Source: Streptomyces sp. R44
GTDB taxonomy: Bacteria; Actinomycetota; Actinomycetes; Streptomycetales; Streptomycetaceae
Reading direction: 5' to 3'
Length of the DNA: 64,000 nucleotides
Assembly (NCBI RefSeq): GCF_041053105.1
Contig: NZ_CP163444.1
Coordinates: 1,984,001 to 2,048,000, forward strand
Shown here: positions 8,712-17,027 of the stretch, one piece after another
Numbering within the stretch: the stretch's first letter is position 1
Layout: the number at the start of each line of letters is the position of its first letter
The notes under the pieces: generated by a model
Database searches by the model: none
What the model saw: only the letters and a program-made list of their open reading frames with translations
Told to the model about the DNA's origin: nothing
Made by a program: the position numbers and the translations under genes

Positions 8712-10517
8712 TCAGGCGCTCAGCGGAGCGGGGAGGCGACACTCCCGGTCGCGCAGGAAGGTCAGGGCGGTCCGCGCGGTGGCGTCGTTCTGCCCGAAGG
8801 CGGGTGCGCCGGTACGGGGCCGGGCGAAGCCGCTGCCGGTGCGGGCGGTGGTGTGCGGGCCGAGGGCGAAGCGGCGCGGGTGCGGGCGCCCGTCGTGTTC
8901 CAGGATCCGGCCGTCGGCGGGGTCGACGACGAGGAGCCCGTCGGTGGTGGTGCGGGTCCCCTCCTCGTGCAGGGCGCGGAGCAGCGGGCTGCCGGTGAGC
9001 TCCAGGGTGGGTTCGGGTATCCGGGCCTCGACGAGGGCGCGGGCCTCGGTCCACTCCCCCGGCGCGGCGGCGGAGGCGGCCCGGAAGAGGCCGCGTTCCT
9101 CGTCGGTCTCCAGGGTGACCTGGGGGCCGAGGAAGCGGACGACGCCGGCGCGGGAGAGCGCGAGGAGCTGCCGCAGCCGGGGGCCGGGCGGCCCGGAGGC
9201 GAGGTAGCTGAAGAAGCCGTGCCACCAGCCGTCGGACTCCAGCCGCTTGCCGAGCCGCAGGAGCTGGCCGTAGACGGAGAGCAGTCCGGCGAAGACGGCG
9301 GCGTCGGGGCTGTGGGCGGGGTCGTGGCGGCGGGTCAGGTCGTCGGTGATGTAGTCGCGCAGGCCCTGCTGGAGGGCTTCCGCGGACTCGTAGCGGATGC
9401 CGTCGAGGGGGTGGTCGAGGGCGTCGAGGTCGAGCCTGTCGGCGGTGTCGGGGACGGCGGCGGCGACGACCGCGGCGAGCTCGGCCGAGCGCGGCGGCGC
9501 CTCCTCGTAGGCCTTCTCGAAGTCGCTCCAGGCGAGGGTGGTGCGCTCGGGATGGGTGGAGAAGAGCCGGTGGTAGTGGGCCCAGCCGAGTTCCTTGTCG
9601 ATGAGCGGCCAGACGTCGCGCCGGAAGTGGACGGGCCCGGGGCGGGCGAGCAGGGCGTCGGTCTGTTCGGTGCCGAAGAAGCGGGGCAGCGGGGGCCGTT
9701 CGCCGTCGAGGACGTAGCCGATCTTCGAGTGGTACGGGACGCCCCGGCGTGATCCGACGTGCAGCACCGGCTCCTTGCCGGAGGGTAGGTAGACGAGCTC
9801 GTCGCCCTCGCCCTCGTACCGTCCGCCGCGGCCCTCGGTGAGCAGCACCATCAGGTCGACGAAGGCGAGGCCGAAGCCGCGGACGAGGACGGGTTCGGCG
9901 GCGGGCAGGGCGGCGAGGTCGGCGTCGGCGGTGAAGTCGGGCGGGAGGTGGACGAGCCGGTGGCGGGCGGCGAAGTCGGCGAGTTCGCGCTGTTCCCGGT
10001 CGGGTTCGGCGTCGAGGTGGCCGACGGTGAGGACGACGAGGTCGGCGAGGAGGGGCACGGCGCCGCCCTCCAGCCAGACCCGCTGGCGTCCGTCGCGGGG
10101 GCCGCTGATCCGCAGGACGCTGGTGCGGTGCTCGTGGACGGTGACGGTGGCGGGCAGCGCGTCGCGGGCCCGCTCGTACACCCAGCGCAGATAGGCGCCC
10201 TGCTGCGGACGGGTGGGGAAGGTGCGTCCTTCGATGCCGGCCCATTCGGCGAGGGTGGGTCCGGGGCGGACGGGGCCGTCGAGGGCGACGGTCTCGTCGG
10301 TGAACATCGTGACGTCCTCGGCCAGGGAGTTCATCCAGAGCAGCGGGGACTGGGCGGTGCGCCAGATCCGGCCGGGGCCGGGCGGGTGCGGGTCGACGAG
10401 GTGGACGTCGAGGGGCTCGTCGCCGTACAGCTCGGGCAGGTTGGCGGCGAGCCGTTCGAGGAAGCCGGTCCCCCGCGGCCCGGCGCCCACGATCACGAGG
10501 GAGGGGCGCGGGCTCAT
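8712..10517 (-). CDS. FAD/NAD(P)-binding protein (NAD_binding_9 type)
   Basis: A 601-residue cytosolic protein. The N-terminus PSLVIVGAGPRGTGFLERLA is a Rossmann dinucleotide-binding motif of the variant GxGPRG type seen in the NAD_binding_9 family (PF13454). Further on are LVVLTVGHLDA and a long C-terminal region ending in GLGP/ARPRTGAPAFGQNDATAR, with a GxxP-type FAD contact. It overlaps the upstream permease (ATGA at 10514-10517), so it belongs firmly to the transport operon. It could supply reduced flavin to the LLM enzymes or be a separate N/S-oxygenase-like enzyme; the sequence does not decide. Unusually, it splits the two permease genes. Confidence 0.82.
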   Translation of the reverse strand: MSPRPSLVIVGAGPRGTGFLERLAANLPELYGDEPLDVHLVDPHPPGPGRIWRTAQSPLLWMNSLAEDVTMFTDETVALDGPVRPGPTLAEWAGIEGRTFPTRPQQGAYLRWVYERARDALPATVTVHEHRTSVLRISGPRDGRQRVWLEGGAVPLLADLVVLTVGHLDAEPDREQRELADFAARHRLVHLPPDFTADADLAALPAAEPVLVRGFGLAFVDLMVLLTEGRGGRYEGEGDELVYLPSGKEPVLHVGSRRGVPYHSKIGYVLDGERPPLPRFFGTEQTDALLARPGPVHFRRDVWPLIDKELGWAHYHRLFSTHPERTTLAWSDFEKAYEEAPPRSAELAAVVAAAVPDTADRLDLDALDHPLDGIRYESAEALQQGLRDYITDDLTRRHDPAHSPDAAVFAGLLSVYGQLLRLGKRLESDGWWHGFFSYLASGPPGPRLRQLLALSRAGVVRFLGPQVTLETDEERGLFRAASAAAPGEWTEARALVEARIPEPTLELTGSPLLRALHEEGTRTTTDGLLVVDPADGRILEHDGRPHPRRFALGPHTTARTGSGFARPRTGAPAFGQNDATARTALTFLRDRECRLPAPLSA

Positions 10518-11362
10518 CGCGCACCGGCCGTTCCGCGGGCGTAGTGCCGCTCGACGTAGTACTGGCCGATGCCGAGGACCGAGGTGACGGCGACGTACCA
10601 GAGGGTGGCGACGAGGAGCAGCGGGATGACCTCGTAGGTGCGGTGGTAGATGAGCTGGGTCGAGTAGAGCAGGTCCTGGACGGCGATGACGGAGACGATC
10701 GAGGTGCCCTTGAGGGTGCCGATCAGCATGTTCCCGGCGGGCGGGACGATCGCGCGCATGGCCTGCGGCAGCACGATCCGGGTGAGCCGGCGCCACCGGC
10801 CGAGGCCGAGGGACTCGGCGGCCTCGATCTGGCCCCGGTCGACGGAGAGGATGCCGCCGCGGACGACCTCGGCGGCGTAGGCGGCCTCGTGCAGGGTGAG
10901 GCCGATGACGGCGACGGCGACGGGGCCGAGGAGGTTGACCGTGTTCACGCCGAGGATCTGCGGGTAGAGCACGCCGATGTTGAACCAGAAGAGCAGCTGG
11001 ACCAGGATCGGGGTGGACCGGAAGAACCAGACGTATCCCCAACTGACCGCGCGGAGAATGGGGTTGGCGGAGAGCCTGAGGACCGCGAGCAGGGTGCCGA
11101 GGGCGAAGCCGAGGGCCATGACGAGGGCGGTCAGCCACAGGGTGAGGCCGAGGCCGCGCAGGACGGACGCGGAGGTGAAGTACTCGGCGACGACGTCCCA
11201 CTGGAAGGCCTTGTTGCGGACGACCGAGACGAGCGCGAGGGCGAGCAGGACGAGGATGACACCGGCGGCGGTCCACTGGCCGGCCCGGCGGGTCGGGACG
11301 ATGCGCGGGGGCGGTTCGGCCGGTGGGGCCGTGGAGGGGGTCTTGACGAGGGTCGCGGACAT
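10514..11362 (-). CDS. Amino-acid ABC transporter permease, second
   Basis: A 282-residue permease of the HisM/GlnP family with about five helices. The EAA loop is EAAESLGLGRWRRLTRIVLPQAMRAIVP, and the conserved GTLKGTSIVSVIAVQDLLYS segment contacts the ATPase. Start is ATG 11362 (MSATLV), with ACGGAG 8 bases upstream; a longer GTG form at 11401 lacks support. It is the first gene of the eight-gene minus-strand operon (11362 to 2724) and lies divergent to the leader peptide/GNAT transcript. Confidence 0.93.
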   Translation of the reverse strand: MSATLVKTPSTAPPAEPPPRIVPTRRAGQWTAAGVILVLLALALVSVVRNKAFQWDVVAEYFTSASVLRGLGLTLWLTALVMALGFALGTLLAVLRLSANPILRAVSWGYVWFFRSTPILVQLLFWFNIGVLYPQILGVNTVNLLGPVAVAVIGLTLHEAAYAAEVVRGGILSVDRGQIEAAESLGLGRWRRLTRIVLPQAMRAIVPPAGNMLIGTLKGTSIVSVIAVQDLLYSTQLIYHRTYEVIPLLLVATLWYVAVTSVLGIGQYYVERHYARGTAGAR

Positions 11363-11464
11363 GCGAAGGCTCCGTGGATGCCAGAAGGGCGGACCGGACA
11401 CGGGGGTGCGCCTTCACACGCGCTGAACCGCGGATCCGAGCCCCTCAGCCCGATCCGCCCTTCG

Positions 11465-11495
11465 AGGCTATGCGGTCAACAGGCCCCGCTGTCAA
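11465..11495 (-). promoter_or_regulatory. Candidate promoter of the minus-strand transport/LLM operon
   Basis: On the minus strand a perfect -35 TTGACA (11495-11490) is followed after 19 bases by TAGCCT (11470-11465), which fits the streptomycete -10 TAnnnT. The transcript would begin about 95 bases before the permease start. The spacing is at the long end. Confidence 0.5.
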
Positions 11496-11531
11496 GGGTG
11501 TCCGCACTGTGAGCCGTACGTCTCACCGTGG

Positions 11532-11560
11532 TTGACGCGGGAACGGATGCCTGTTCCACT
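11532..11560 (+). promoter_or_regulatory. Candidate promoter of the leader peptide/GNAT transcript
   Basis: TTGACG (11532-11537), a 17-base spacer and TCCACT (11555-11560). The predicted start of transcription falls at or next to the ATG at 11567, so the leader ORF would be translated from a leaderless or nearly leaderless mRNA. The -10 is poor and the call is an inference. Confidence 0.4.
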
Positions 11561-11566
11561 GGGGCC

Positions 11567-11635
11567 ATGCATCCGCAGCAGCTGGTCACGCGCTCCCACA
11601 TCGACTTCGGTCGCGTGTGGTCCTCTTCCTGTTGA
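11567..11635 (+). CDS. Cysteine-type leader peptide (22 aa)
   Basis: A 22-codon ORF beginning MHPQQLV and ending RSHIDFGRVWSSSC before a TGA. The pattern R-x-H-(I/V)-D-(L/F)-x-R-x-x-(S/A)-x-x-C at the very C-terminus is the signature I know from the short putative leader peptides found in actinobacteria ahead of sulfur-related genes. There, the terminal Cys codon is thought to let ribosome stalling report cysteine supply. It lies 132 bases before the GNAT gene on the same strand with no other gene between. It has no Shine-Dalgarno sequence, consistent with leaderless initiation. Detection rests on the motif alone, but that motif is quite specific. Confidence 0.75.
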   Translation: MHPQQLVTRSHIDFGRVWSSSC

Positions 11636-11767
11636 GCCGAACCTCTGCTTCTCCCCGCCCGCGTGCTGTAGTCCGCGGCGCCTTCACACCCAGGCCCCCC
11701 GTGAGCGCCTGAGCTCTCCCCTCCCCTCGCTCTTCCACGCTGCCTTCCTTCGTCCTGAAGGACCGTC

Positions 11768-12247
11768 ATGACCTTCGCGTTGTCCGTGCACCGGACCACG
11801 ACCACCGACCCCCTGGCCCGCCCGCTCCTGGACGAGCTGGCGTACGAGTACACGACCCGGTACGGATCCGCGCACGATCTGAGCCGCTACCCGGCGACGG
11901 AGTTCGCCCCTCCGCACGGCGCCTTCCTGCTCCTCCTGGAGCAGGGCCGGCCCGTGGCGGGCGGCGCCTACCGCCGCTACGACGACGACACCGCCGAACT
12001 GAAGCGGATCTGGACGCACTCGGCGCACCGCAGGCGCGGCCTCGCCCGCCGTGTCCTCACCGTGCTCGAACGGGAGGCCGCCACCCGTGGCTACTCCCGC
12101 ATCTATCTGACGACGGGGCCGCGCCAGCCCGAGGCCAAGGGCCTCTACCTGGCCAGCGGCTACCGCCCGCTCTTCGACGTGTCCGCCGATCCCGAGTCGA
12201 TCGGCCCGCTGCCGTTCGAGAAACTCCTGGAGAACCCGAAACCATGA
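11768..12247 (+). CDS. GNAT family N-acetyltransferase
   Basis: A 159-residue single-domain acetyltransferase. The acetyl-CoA-binding region reads ELKRIWTHSAHRRRGLARRVLTVLE, the Q/RxxGxG/A motif A being HRRRGLA. Later blocks are SRIYLTTGPRQPEAKGLYLASGY and a closing FEKLL. Start is ATG 11768 with AAGGA 6 bases upstream. The stop overlaps the next ATG (ATGA at 12244-12247), coupling it to the lipoprotein. In B. subtilis the GNAT genes ytmI/yxeL (SnaA) stand beside the same set of cystine-type transporters and LLM enzymes and N-acetylate S-alkylcysteines; I infer the same role here. Confidence 0.88.
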   Translation: MTFALSVHRTTTTDPLARPLLDELAYEYTTRYGSAHDLSRYPATEFAPPHGAFLLLLEQGRPVAGGAYRRYDDDTAELKRIWTHSAHRRRGLARRVLTVLEREAATRGYSRIYLTTGPRQPEAKGLYLASGYRPLFDVSADPESIGPLPFEKLLENPKP

Positions 12248-13209
12248 GAACGCGTACGAGTTCCGGCACCGCACGCACCACCCTCGCCTTCGCCCTGATC
12301 ACCGCGGCCGCGCTCGGCCTCACCGCCTGCTCGGGCGGCGAGCCCTCGACCGCCCCCGCCGGGGCCACCGGAGCGCAGGGCGCTCTTCCGACCGAGGACG
12401 TGGTCGGCGCGGTGAAGAAGAACGAGACGGCGGCGAAGCTGCTCCCCGCCGATGTGCGGCAGCGCGGCAGCCTGACGATCGCCTCCTCGGTGGCGAGCCC
12501 GCCCAGCTCCGCCTATCTGCCGGACGGCAAGACGGTCGTCGGGGTGGACGCCGACTTCTCGGCCGCCGTGGCGAAGGCCCTCGGTCTGGAGCTGAAGCGC
12601 GAGGTGGTGGGCTTCGAGGCGATCCTGCCGGCGCTCGGCAGCGGCAAGTACGACGTGGGCACCGGGAACTTCGGCGTGACGGAGGAGCGGCGCAAGACGA
12701 TCGACTTCGTCACGTACATCAACGACGGGCAGGGCTTCGCCGCGCGCGCCGACAGCACCCTGAAGGCGGTGACCGACCTCACCCAGCTGTGCGGTCTGAA
12801 GGTGGCCGTGAACGCGGGCACCACCTTCGAGCGGACGCTGGAGAAGAACAAGGACCGGTGCGCGCAGGCCGGGAAGCCGGCGTACGAGGTGAACGTCTAC
12901 AGCGAGGCCGGGGCGATCTGGATGTCGCTCCAGCAGGGCCGCAGCGATGTCGTGATGAACACGATCAACGGTGTGCGGTACGCGGTGACGCAGCAGAAGA
13001 ACGTGAAGTTCCTCAACGAGTACCGGCGGCTCGACGTCGGCTTCGCCTTCAAGAAGGGCACTCCGCTGGCGCCGGCCTTCCAGGAGGCGGTGAACGGCCT
13101 GAAGGCCGACGGGACGTACGACCGGATCCTGAAGAAGTGGGGGGTGACGGCCTCGGGCATCGCGAAGTCGCAGATCTCCCCGCCGGAGATCCCGGCGCCG
13201 AAGAAGTAG
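12244..13209 (+). CDS. Amino-acid ABC transporter solute-binding lipoprotein, second
   Basis: A 321-residue family 3 binding protein. The lipobox is LTAC with Cys29. The mature part has VRQRGSLTIASSVASPPSSAYLP, GVDADFSAAVAKALGLE, the FGVTEERRKTIDFVTYINDGQGF block and a C-terminal YDRILKKWGV. Its start overlaps the GNAT stop. It has no transport genes on its own strand, so it must feed the permease/ATPase set transcribed divergently from 11362. The receptor at 5949 has a similar layout but a clearly different binding face, hinting at two related ligands. Confidence 0.92.
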   Translation: MRTRTSSGTARTTLAFALITAAALGLTACSGGEPSTAPAGATGAQGALPTEDVVGAVKKNETAAKLLPADVRQRGSLTIASSVASPPSSAYLPDGKTVVGVDADFSAAVAKALGLELKREVVGFEAILPALGSGKYDVGTGNFGVTEERRKTIDFVTYINDGQGFAARADSTLKAVTDLTQLCGLKVAVNAGTTFERTLEKNKDRCAQAGKPAYEVNVYSEAGAIWMSLQQGRSDVVMNTINGVRYAVTQQKNVKFLNEYRRLDVGFAFKKGTPLAPAFQEAVNGLKADGTYDRILKKWGVTASGIAKSQISPPEIPAPKK

Positions 13210-13251
13210 CGGCGCGCTGGGCCCCGGCGGGGCGGGGTGGCGGACGGGGCG

Positions 13252-14484
13252 TCAGCAACCGTCGCAGGGACAGCAGCAGTCGCAGCCGTCACAGCCGCCG
13301 CAGTCGCAGTCGCAGTCCCGGCAGCAGCCCTCGCGCTTCTTGCGGGACCAGGGGCCCTCGTACTCCTTGGCACAGCAGATCTGGCAGGTGCAGAAGAGCC
13401 AGGTGAACATGGCGCACCCGGCGAGGAAGCCGCGCGGCTTGGGGGCCTGGGGCGCGCCGCCGCCGAACTGTGGAGGGAGGCCGCCGGGGCCGCCGGGCCC
13501 CATGGGGCCGCCGCCCCCGTAGGGGTTGCCCCCGCCTCCGTAGGGGTTGTAGGGGCCGGCGCCCCCGTTCGCGTACGGGTTCCCCGGCACCGGTCCCTGT
13601 CCCGCGCCCGGCGCCCCGTGCGCGCAGCTGGTCGTGCCGAAGGCGCGGTCGACCGAGGTGCGGAGCTCGTGGGCGAGGAGGACGTGGGCGAGCCTGCCGT
13701 CGGCGAACTCGGCGTCCTTGAGGGCGAGGCGGATGCCGTGGACGGCGTCGTCGGCGAGGCGGCGGGCCTCCTCGCGGGAGGTGCCGGTGGCGGTGAGCGG
13801 GTTCCACGCGCCGCTCTCGGCGTCGGCGGCCTGGTCCTCGACGGCGTCGAGGAGGTGGGCGAGGCGGCCGAAGAGGCGGCCCGCCTCGGCGAGCGGCGCC
13901 GCGTTGCCCGGCCGGCCGGCGAGGACCGCGGTGTGCGCGAAGGCGGCCGCGGTCGCCGTCTCGGTCGGCTCGGTGACGGCGAGCAGGGGGGTGCCGCGGC
14001 CGGCGAGGGCCTCGATGCCGGTCTGGCGGTCGACGGCGTCGACGAGGACGGCGGTGTCGAAGCCGAGGGCGCGGCCGGTCCTGGCCCCGGCCCGGTCCCA
14101 GGAGCGGGCGACGCGGCGGGCCGCGAGGGCGACGGGCCGGCGGGCCAACAGGCCGTCCCGGTCGGCGACGTGGTCCCGTACCTTCGCCGAGGCGAGGACG
14201 AGGGAGACGGCGGCGGCGAGCCTGGCGCCCTCGCCGCGGGCGACGGGGGCGGTCCGCATGGCGCGCAGCGCGCAGGGTCCGGCCGTGCGGCGGCTCGCCC
14301 GGGTCACCCCGGTCTGAGCCTCCGTCAGGACGGAGACGATGAGCCCGTCGTAGTTGGTGACGACGCGGGCGAACTGCCCGTGGTCGGCGCGAAGGGCCAG
14401 GCAGAGGCCGCAGAGATGGGCCATCCACTCGGTCTTGAGTCCGTCGGTGAGCCGATGGGTGCAGGGTCTGACGATTCCGAACAA
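13252..14484 (-). CDS. DUF5685 family protein with cysteine-rich tail
   Basis: A 410-residue protein. Residues about 1-290 are an all-alpha domain starting MFGIVRPCTHRLTDGLKTEWMAHLCGLCLALR, with a conserved C-x4-H...C-x2-C arrangement as in DUF5685 proteins of actinobacteria. A Gly/Pro/Tyr/Asn-rich linker follows (NPYANGGAGPYNPYGGGG). The last 58 residues contain 17 cysteines, 12 of them in the final 25. This points to a metal- or Fe-S-type ligand, or a redox-sensitive tail, but the function is unknown. It is divergent from the SepF-like gene across a 325-base gap. The stop lies 42 bases from the convergent lipoprotein gene. Confidence 0.8.
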   Translation of the reverse strand: MFGIVRPCTHRLTDGLKTEWMAHLCGLCLALRADHGQFARVVTNYDGLIVSVLTEAQTGVTRASRRTAGPCALRAMRTAPVARGEGARLAAAVSLVLASAKVRDHVADRDGLLARRPVALAARRVARSWDRAGARTGRALGFDTAVLVDAVDRQTGIEALAGRGTPLLAVTEPTETATAAAFAHTAVLAGRPGNAAPLAEAGRLFGRLAHLLDAVEDQAADAESGAWNPLTATGTSREEARRLADDAVHGIRLALKDAEFADGRLAHVLLAHELRTSVDRAFGTTSCAHGAPGAGQGPVPGNPYANGGAGPYNPYGGGGNPYGGGGPMGPGGPGGLPPQFGGGAPQAPKPRGFLAGCAMFTWLFCTCQICCAKEYEGPWSRKKREGCCRDCDCDCGGCDGCDCCCPCDGC

Positions 14485-14809
14485 GGACTCCCCCGTGAGT
14501 CGTGGGCCGGGGCGGGCGGCGAGGGTCCGCCGCGCGGCCCCGCGGCATCGTAGCGAGCGGCCCCGTTCACCCGTACGCGCCCATCGTCACCCTTGTGGCC
14601 CGACTTTCATATTTTCAGCTACATGGCCCTCCGTCAGGCCCCGCATACCGCAGGTTTCCTGACGAATCGCCAGGAAACGGCCCTCACGTTCTGCACCAGT
14701 ACCGTCACGAATCCCCTGCGCGGCGCCTATCCACTTGGCGCGCGATCCGCATCATGGACGACGATAGGGATTGCGGAACCACAAGTGACCGCGCTGAAAG
14801 GAGGCGTCC
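14485..14809. promoter_or_regulatory. Divergent control region between the DUF5685 and sepF-like genes
   Basis: A 325-base gap with locally lower GC than the surrounding genes. It holds an inverted repeat (14654-14661 GTTTCCTG with 14671-14678 CAGGAAAC, 9-base spacer), suited to a regulator site, and just before sflA a strong AAAGGAGG RBS. No coding sequence is apparent. Confidence 0.5.
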
Positions 14810-15244
14810 ATGGGATCGGTGCGCAAGGCAAGTGCCTGGCTGGGACTCGTCGAGGACAACGACGAGCGTTACTACGACGACGAGTACGCCGACGGTGCCG
14901 AGGGCGGCGACGCCTGGGTGACGGACCCCCGGGTCCGGGTGGCCACGGACACCGCCGAGGAGCGGGGCCGCCGGATCGCCACCGTCTCCCCGGACGGCTT
15001 CCGGGACGCCCGGGGCATCGGCGAGCTCTTCCGGGACGGGGTTCCGGTCATCGTGAACCTGACCGCGATGGAGCCGAACGACGCCAAGCGCGTCGTCGAC
15101 TTCGCCGCGGGTCTCGCCTTCGGTCTGCGCGGCTCGATCGAGCGCGTGGCGACGCGGGTCTTCCTGCTGACCCCCGCCGACACCCAGATCGTCAGCGGCG
15201 AGACGGGCCGGCGTCAGCAGGACGGTTTCTTCAACCAGAGCTGA
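14810..15244 (+). CDS. sflA: SepF-like cell division protein
   Basis: A 144-residue SepF-family protein. Residues 1-55 form an acidic, variable linker after a short [13 protein letters not shown] helix. Residues about 56-135 are the SepF domain ([34 protein letters not shown]...[26 protein letters not shown]), which forms membrane-linked rings and binds FtsZ. Streptomycetes have a true SepF in the division cluster plus SepF-like paralogues. I assign SflA from the short acidic linker and from the neighbourhood, which as I recall matches SCO1749. ATG 14810 has AAAGGAGG 5 bases upstream. Monocistronic; probably active in septation during sporulation. Confidence 0.85.
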   Translation: MGSVRKASAWLGLVEDNDERYYDDEYADGAEGGDAWVTDPRVRVATDTAEERGRRIATVSPDGFRDARGIGELFRDGVPVIVNLTAMEPNDAKRVVDFAAGLAFGLRGSIERVATRVFLLTPADTQIVSGETGRRQQDGFFNQS

Positions 15245-15256
15245 GCGAGTCCGCCG

Positions 15257-15287
15257 GCCCGGCCGGGCGCCTCCCGACGAGGTCGGG
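15257..15287 (-). terminator. Weak hairpins after the MFS gene
   Basis: A 12-base GC palindrome (15257-15268) and a 6-bp stem (15273-15278 with 15282-15287) fill the 43 bases between the convergent sepF-like and MFS genes. They could serve as a shared terminator. Confidence 0.4.
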
Positions 15288-17027
15288 TCAGAGCACCGGA
15301 CGCCCCGAGCCGGCGGGCTCGATCGCTTCCCGCGTCGCGGGCACGCGCGGCTCGGCCGCCTCGGGGGAAACGGGGCGCTCCGCCGGAGCGGGTGCCGTCG
15401 CCGGCGCTCCCGCCGTGTCCCGGGGCTCCGCATCCCGGTCCGGGCCCTCCTGGGCCAGGGCCGCGTCGAAGGCGTCCTCCGGGTCCACCGGGCATTCCAT
15501 GATCCGGGGCAGCCGCTGGGCCATCAGCGCGCCCACGAGCAGCAGCGCCGCACTCACGAAGAGCGTGACGTGCAGACCGGTCACGAAGGAGTGCCGGGCG
15601 GCCTGGTGCAGGGCGTCACCGGCCGTACCGCCGAGCTGGTCGGCGACCTTGTACGCCTCGCCGAGCGAGTTCGCCGCGGCCCGGCTCGCCTCCGCGGGCA
15701 CCCCGGGGACCGAGGCGAGCCCGGGGGCGTACGCCGCGTTCATCACACTGCCGAGCAGCGCGATGCCCATGCCCGCGCCGAGCTGGTACGAGGTCTCCCC
15801 GATCGCGGCCGCGCCGCCCGCGCTCCGCTGCGGCGCCTCGCTGAGCATCGACTCGTACGCCGAGAAGAGCGTGGTCTGCAGGCCGAAGCCGAGCAGCACG
15901 AAGCCCACCGTGAGCAGCAGCGGCCGGTCGTGCTGCCCCATGAGCGTGAGCAGCAGCACCGCGGAGGCGGTGAGCAGGAAGCCCCAGCCGACCATCCGGC
16001 GCGGCCCGATCCGGCGCAGGGTGTACGAGCCGGTGGCGCCGGCCGCCATGGCGGCGAAGGTCAGCGGGAGGAGCCGGAGCCCGGTCTCCAGAGGGCTGAG
16101 GCCGAGGACCAGCTGGAGGTACTGGACGGCGATGAGCTCCAGGCCGACCAGGGCCAGCATGCCGATGACGATGCAGCCGACCGAGGTGGTGAAGGCGGCC
16201 CGGGAGAAGAGCCGTATGTCGATCAGCGGGTGCGGGCGCCGCTTCTGCCGCCGCACGAAGAGGACGAGGAGCGCGGCGCCGAGCAGCAGCGGCCCGGCGG
16301 TCGACGGGGCGAGCGGCGGGGCGCCGGCCCCGATGTGCTTCACGCCGAGGACGCAGCCGAGCACCCCGGCCGCGGCCATGAGCGCGCCGAGCACGTCCCA
16401 GGGGCCGTCGGTGGCGCCCCGGGACTCGGGGAGGAGGCGCCGGCCGAGGGGCAGGATCAGCGCCATCAGCGGGATGTTGATGAGGAAGACGGAGCCCCAC
16501 CAGTAGTTCTCGACGAGGAAGCCGCCGAGCACGGGTCCGGTCGCGGCGCCGATCGCCGCGGTCGCGGTCCAGATGCCGATCGCGGTGGCCCGCTCCCGCC
16601 GGTCGGGAAAGACCGTCCGGAGGATGGAGAGCGTGGCGGGCATGATCATGGCGCCGCCGACGCCGAGCAGCGCGCGGGCTCCGATGAGGACCCCGGGCTC
16701 GGTGGCGAGCGCGGCGACCGCCGAGGCGATGCCGAAGAGCGCGTAGCCGAGGAGGAGGATCCTGCGTCTGCCGACCCGGTCGCCGAGGGTGCCGAAGAGG
16801 ATCAGCAGCGACGCGCAGACCAGGGGGTAGGCGTCGACGATCCAGAGCAGCGCGGTGGAGCTGGGGCGCAGGTCCTCGGTGAGCGAGGGGACGGCGACGT
16901 GGAGGATGGTCGCGTCGAGGGCGACCAGGAGAAGGCTGACGCAGAGGACGACGAGGACGACCCAGCGGTTGGCGCCGGCGCCGACGACGGCACGCGGTCG
17001 CCCTTGGGCCGTGTTCGTCCGCTGCAT
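15288..17027 (-). CDS. DHA2-family MFS efflux transporter
   Basis: A 579-residue transporter of the 14-helix DHA2/EmrB type. Motif A is GTLGDRVGRRRILLLG; motif C-like sequence is GPVLGGFLVENYWWGSVFLINIP; D1-type sequence LDATILHVAVPSLTEDLRPS follows the first helix. The C-terminal 80 residues are an Ala/Pro/Glu-rich cytosolic tail. Start is ATG 17027 with GGGAGG 7 bases upstream. It presumably exports drugs, dyes or a metabolite by proton antiport. No TetR-type regulator is adjacent; the 407-base upstream region contains a palindrome that could be an operator. Confidence 0.92.
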   Translation of the reverse strand: MQRTNTAQGRPRAVVGAGANRWVVLVVLCVSLLLVALDATILHVAVPSLTEDLRPSSTALLWIVDAYPLVCASLLILFGTLGDRVGRRRILLLGYALFGIASAVAALATEPGVLIGARALLGVGGAMIMPATLSILRTVFPDRRERATAIGIWTATAAIGAATGPVLGGFLVENYWWGSVFLINIPLMALILPLGRRLLPESRGATDGPWDVLGALMAAAGVLGCVLGVKHIGAGAPPLAPSTAGPLLLGAALLVLFVRRQKRRPHPLIDIRLFSRAAFTTSVGCIVIGMLALVGLELIAVQYLQLVLGLSPLETGLRLLPLTFAAMAAGATGSYTLRRIGPRRMVGWGFLLTASAVLLLTLMGQHDRPLLLTVGFVLLGFGLQTTLFSAYESMLSEAPQRSAGGAAAIGETSYQLGAGMGIALLGSVMNAAYAPGLASVPGVPAEASRAAANSLGEAYKVADQLGGTAGDALHQAARHSFVTGLHVTLFVSAALLLVGALMAQRLPRIMECPVDPEDAFDAALAQEGPDRDAEPRDTAGAPATAPAPAERPVSPEAAEPRVPATREAIEPAGSGRPVL

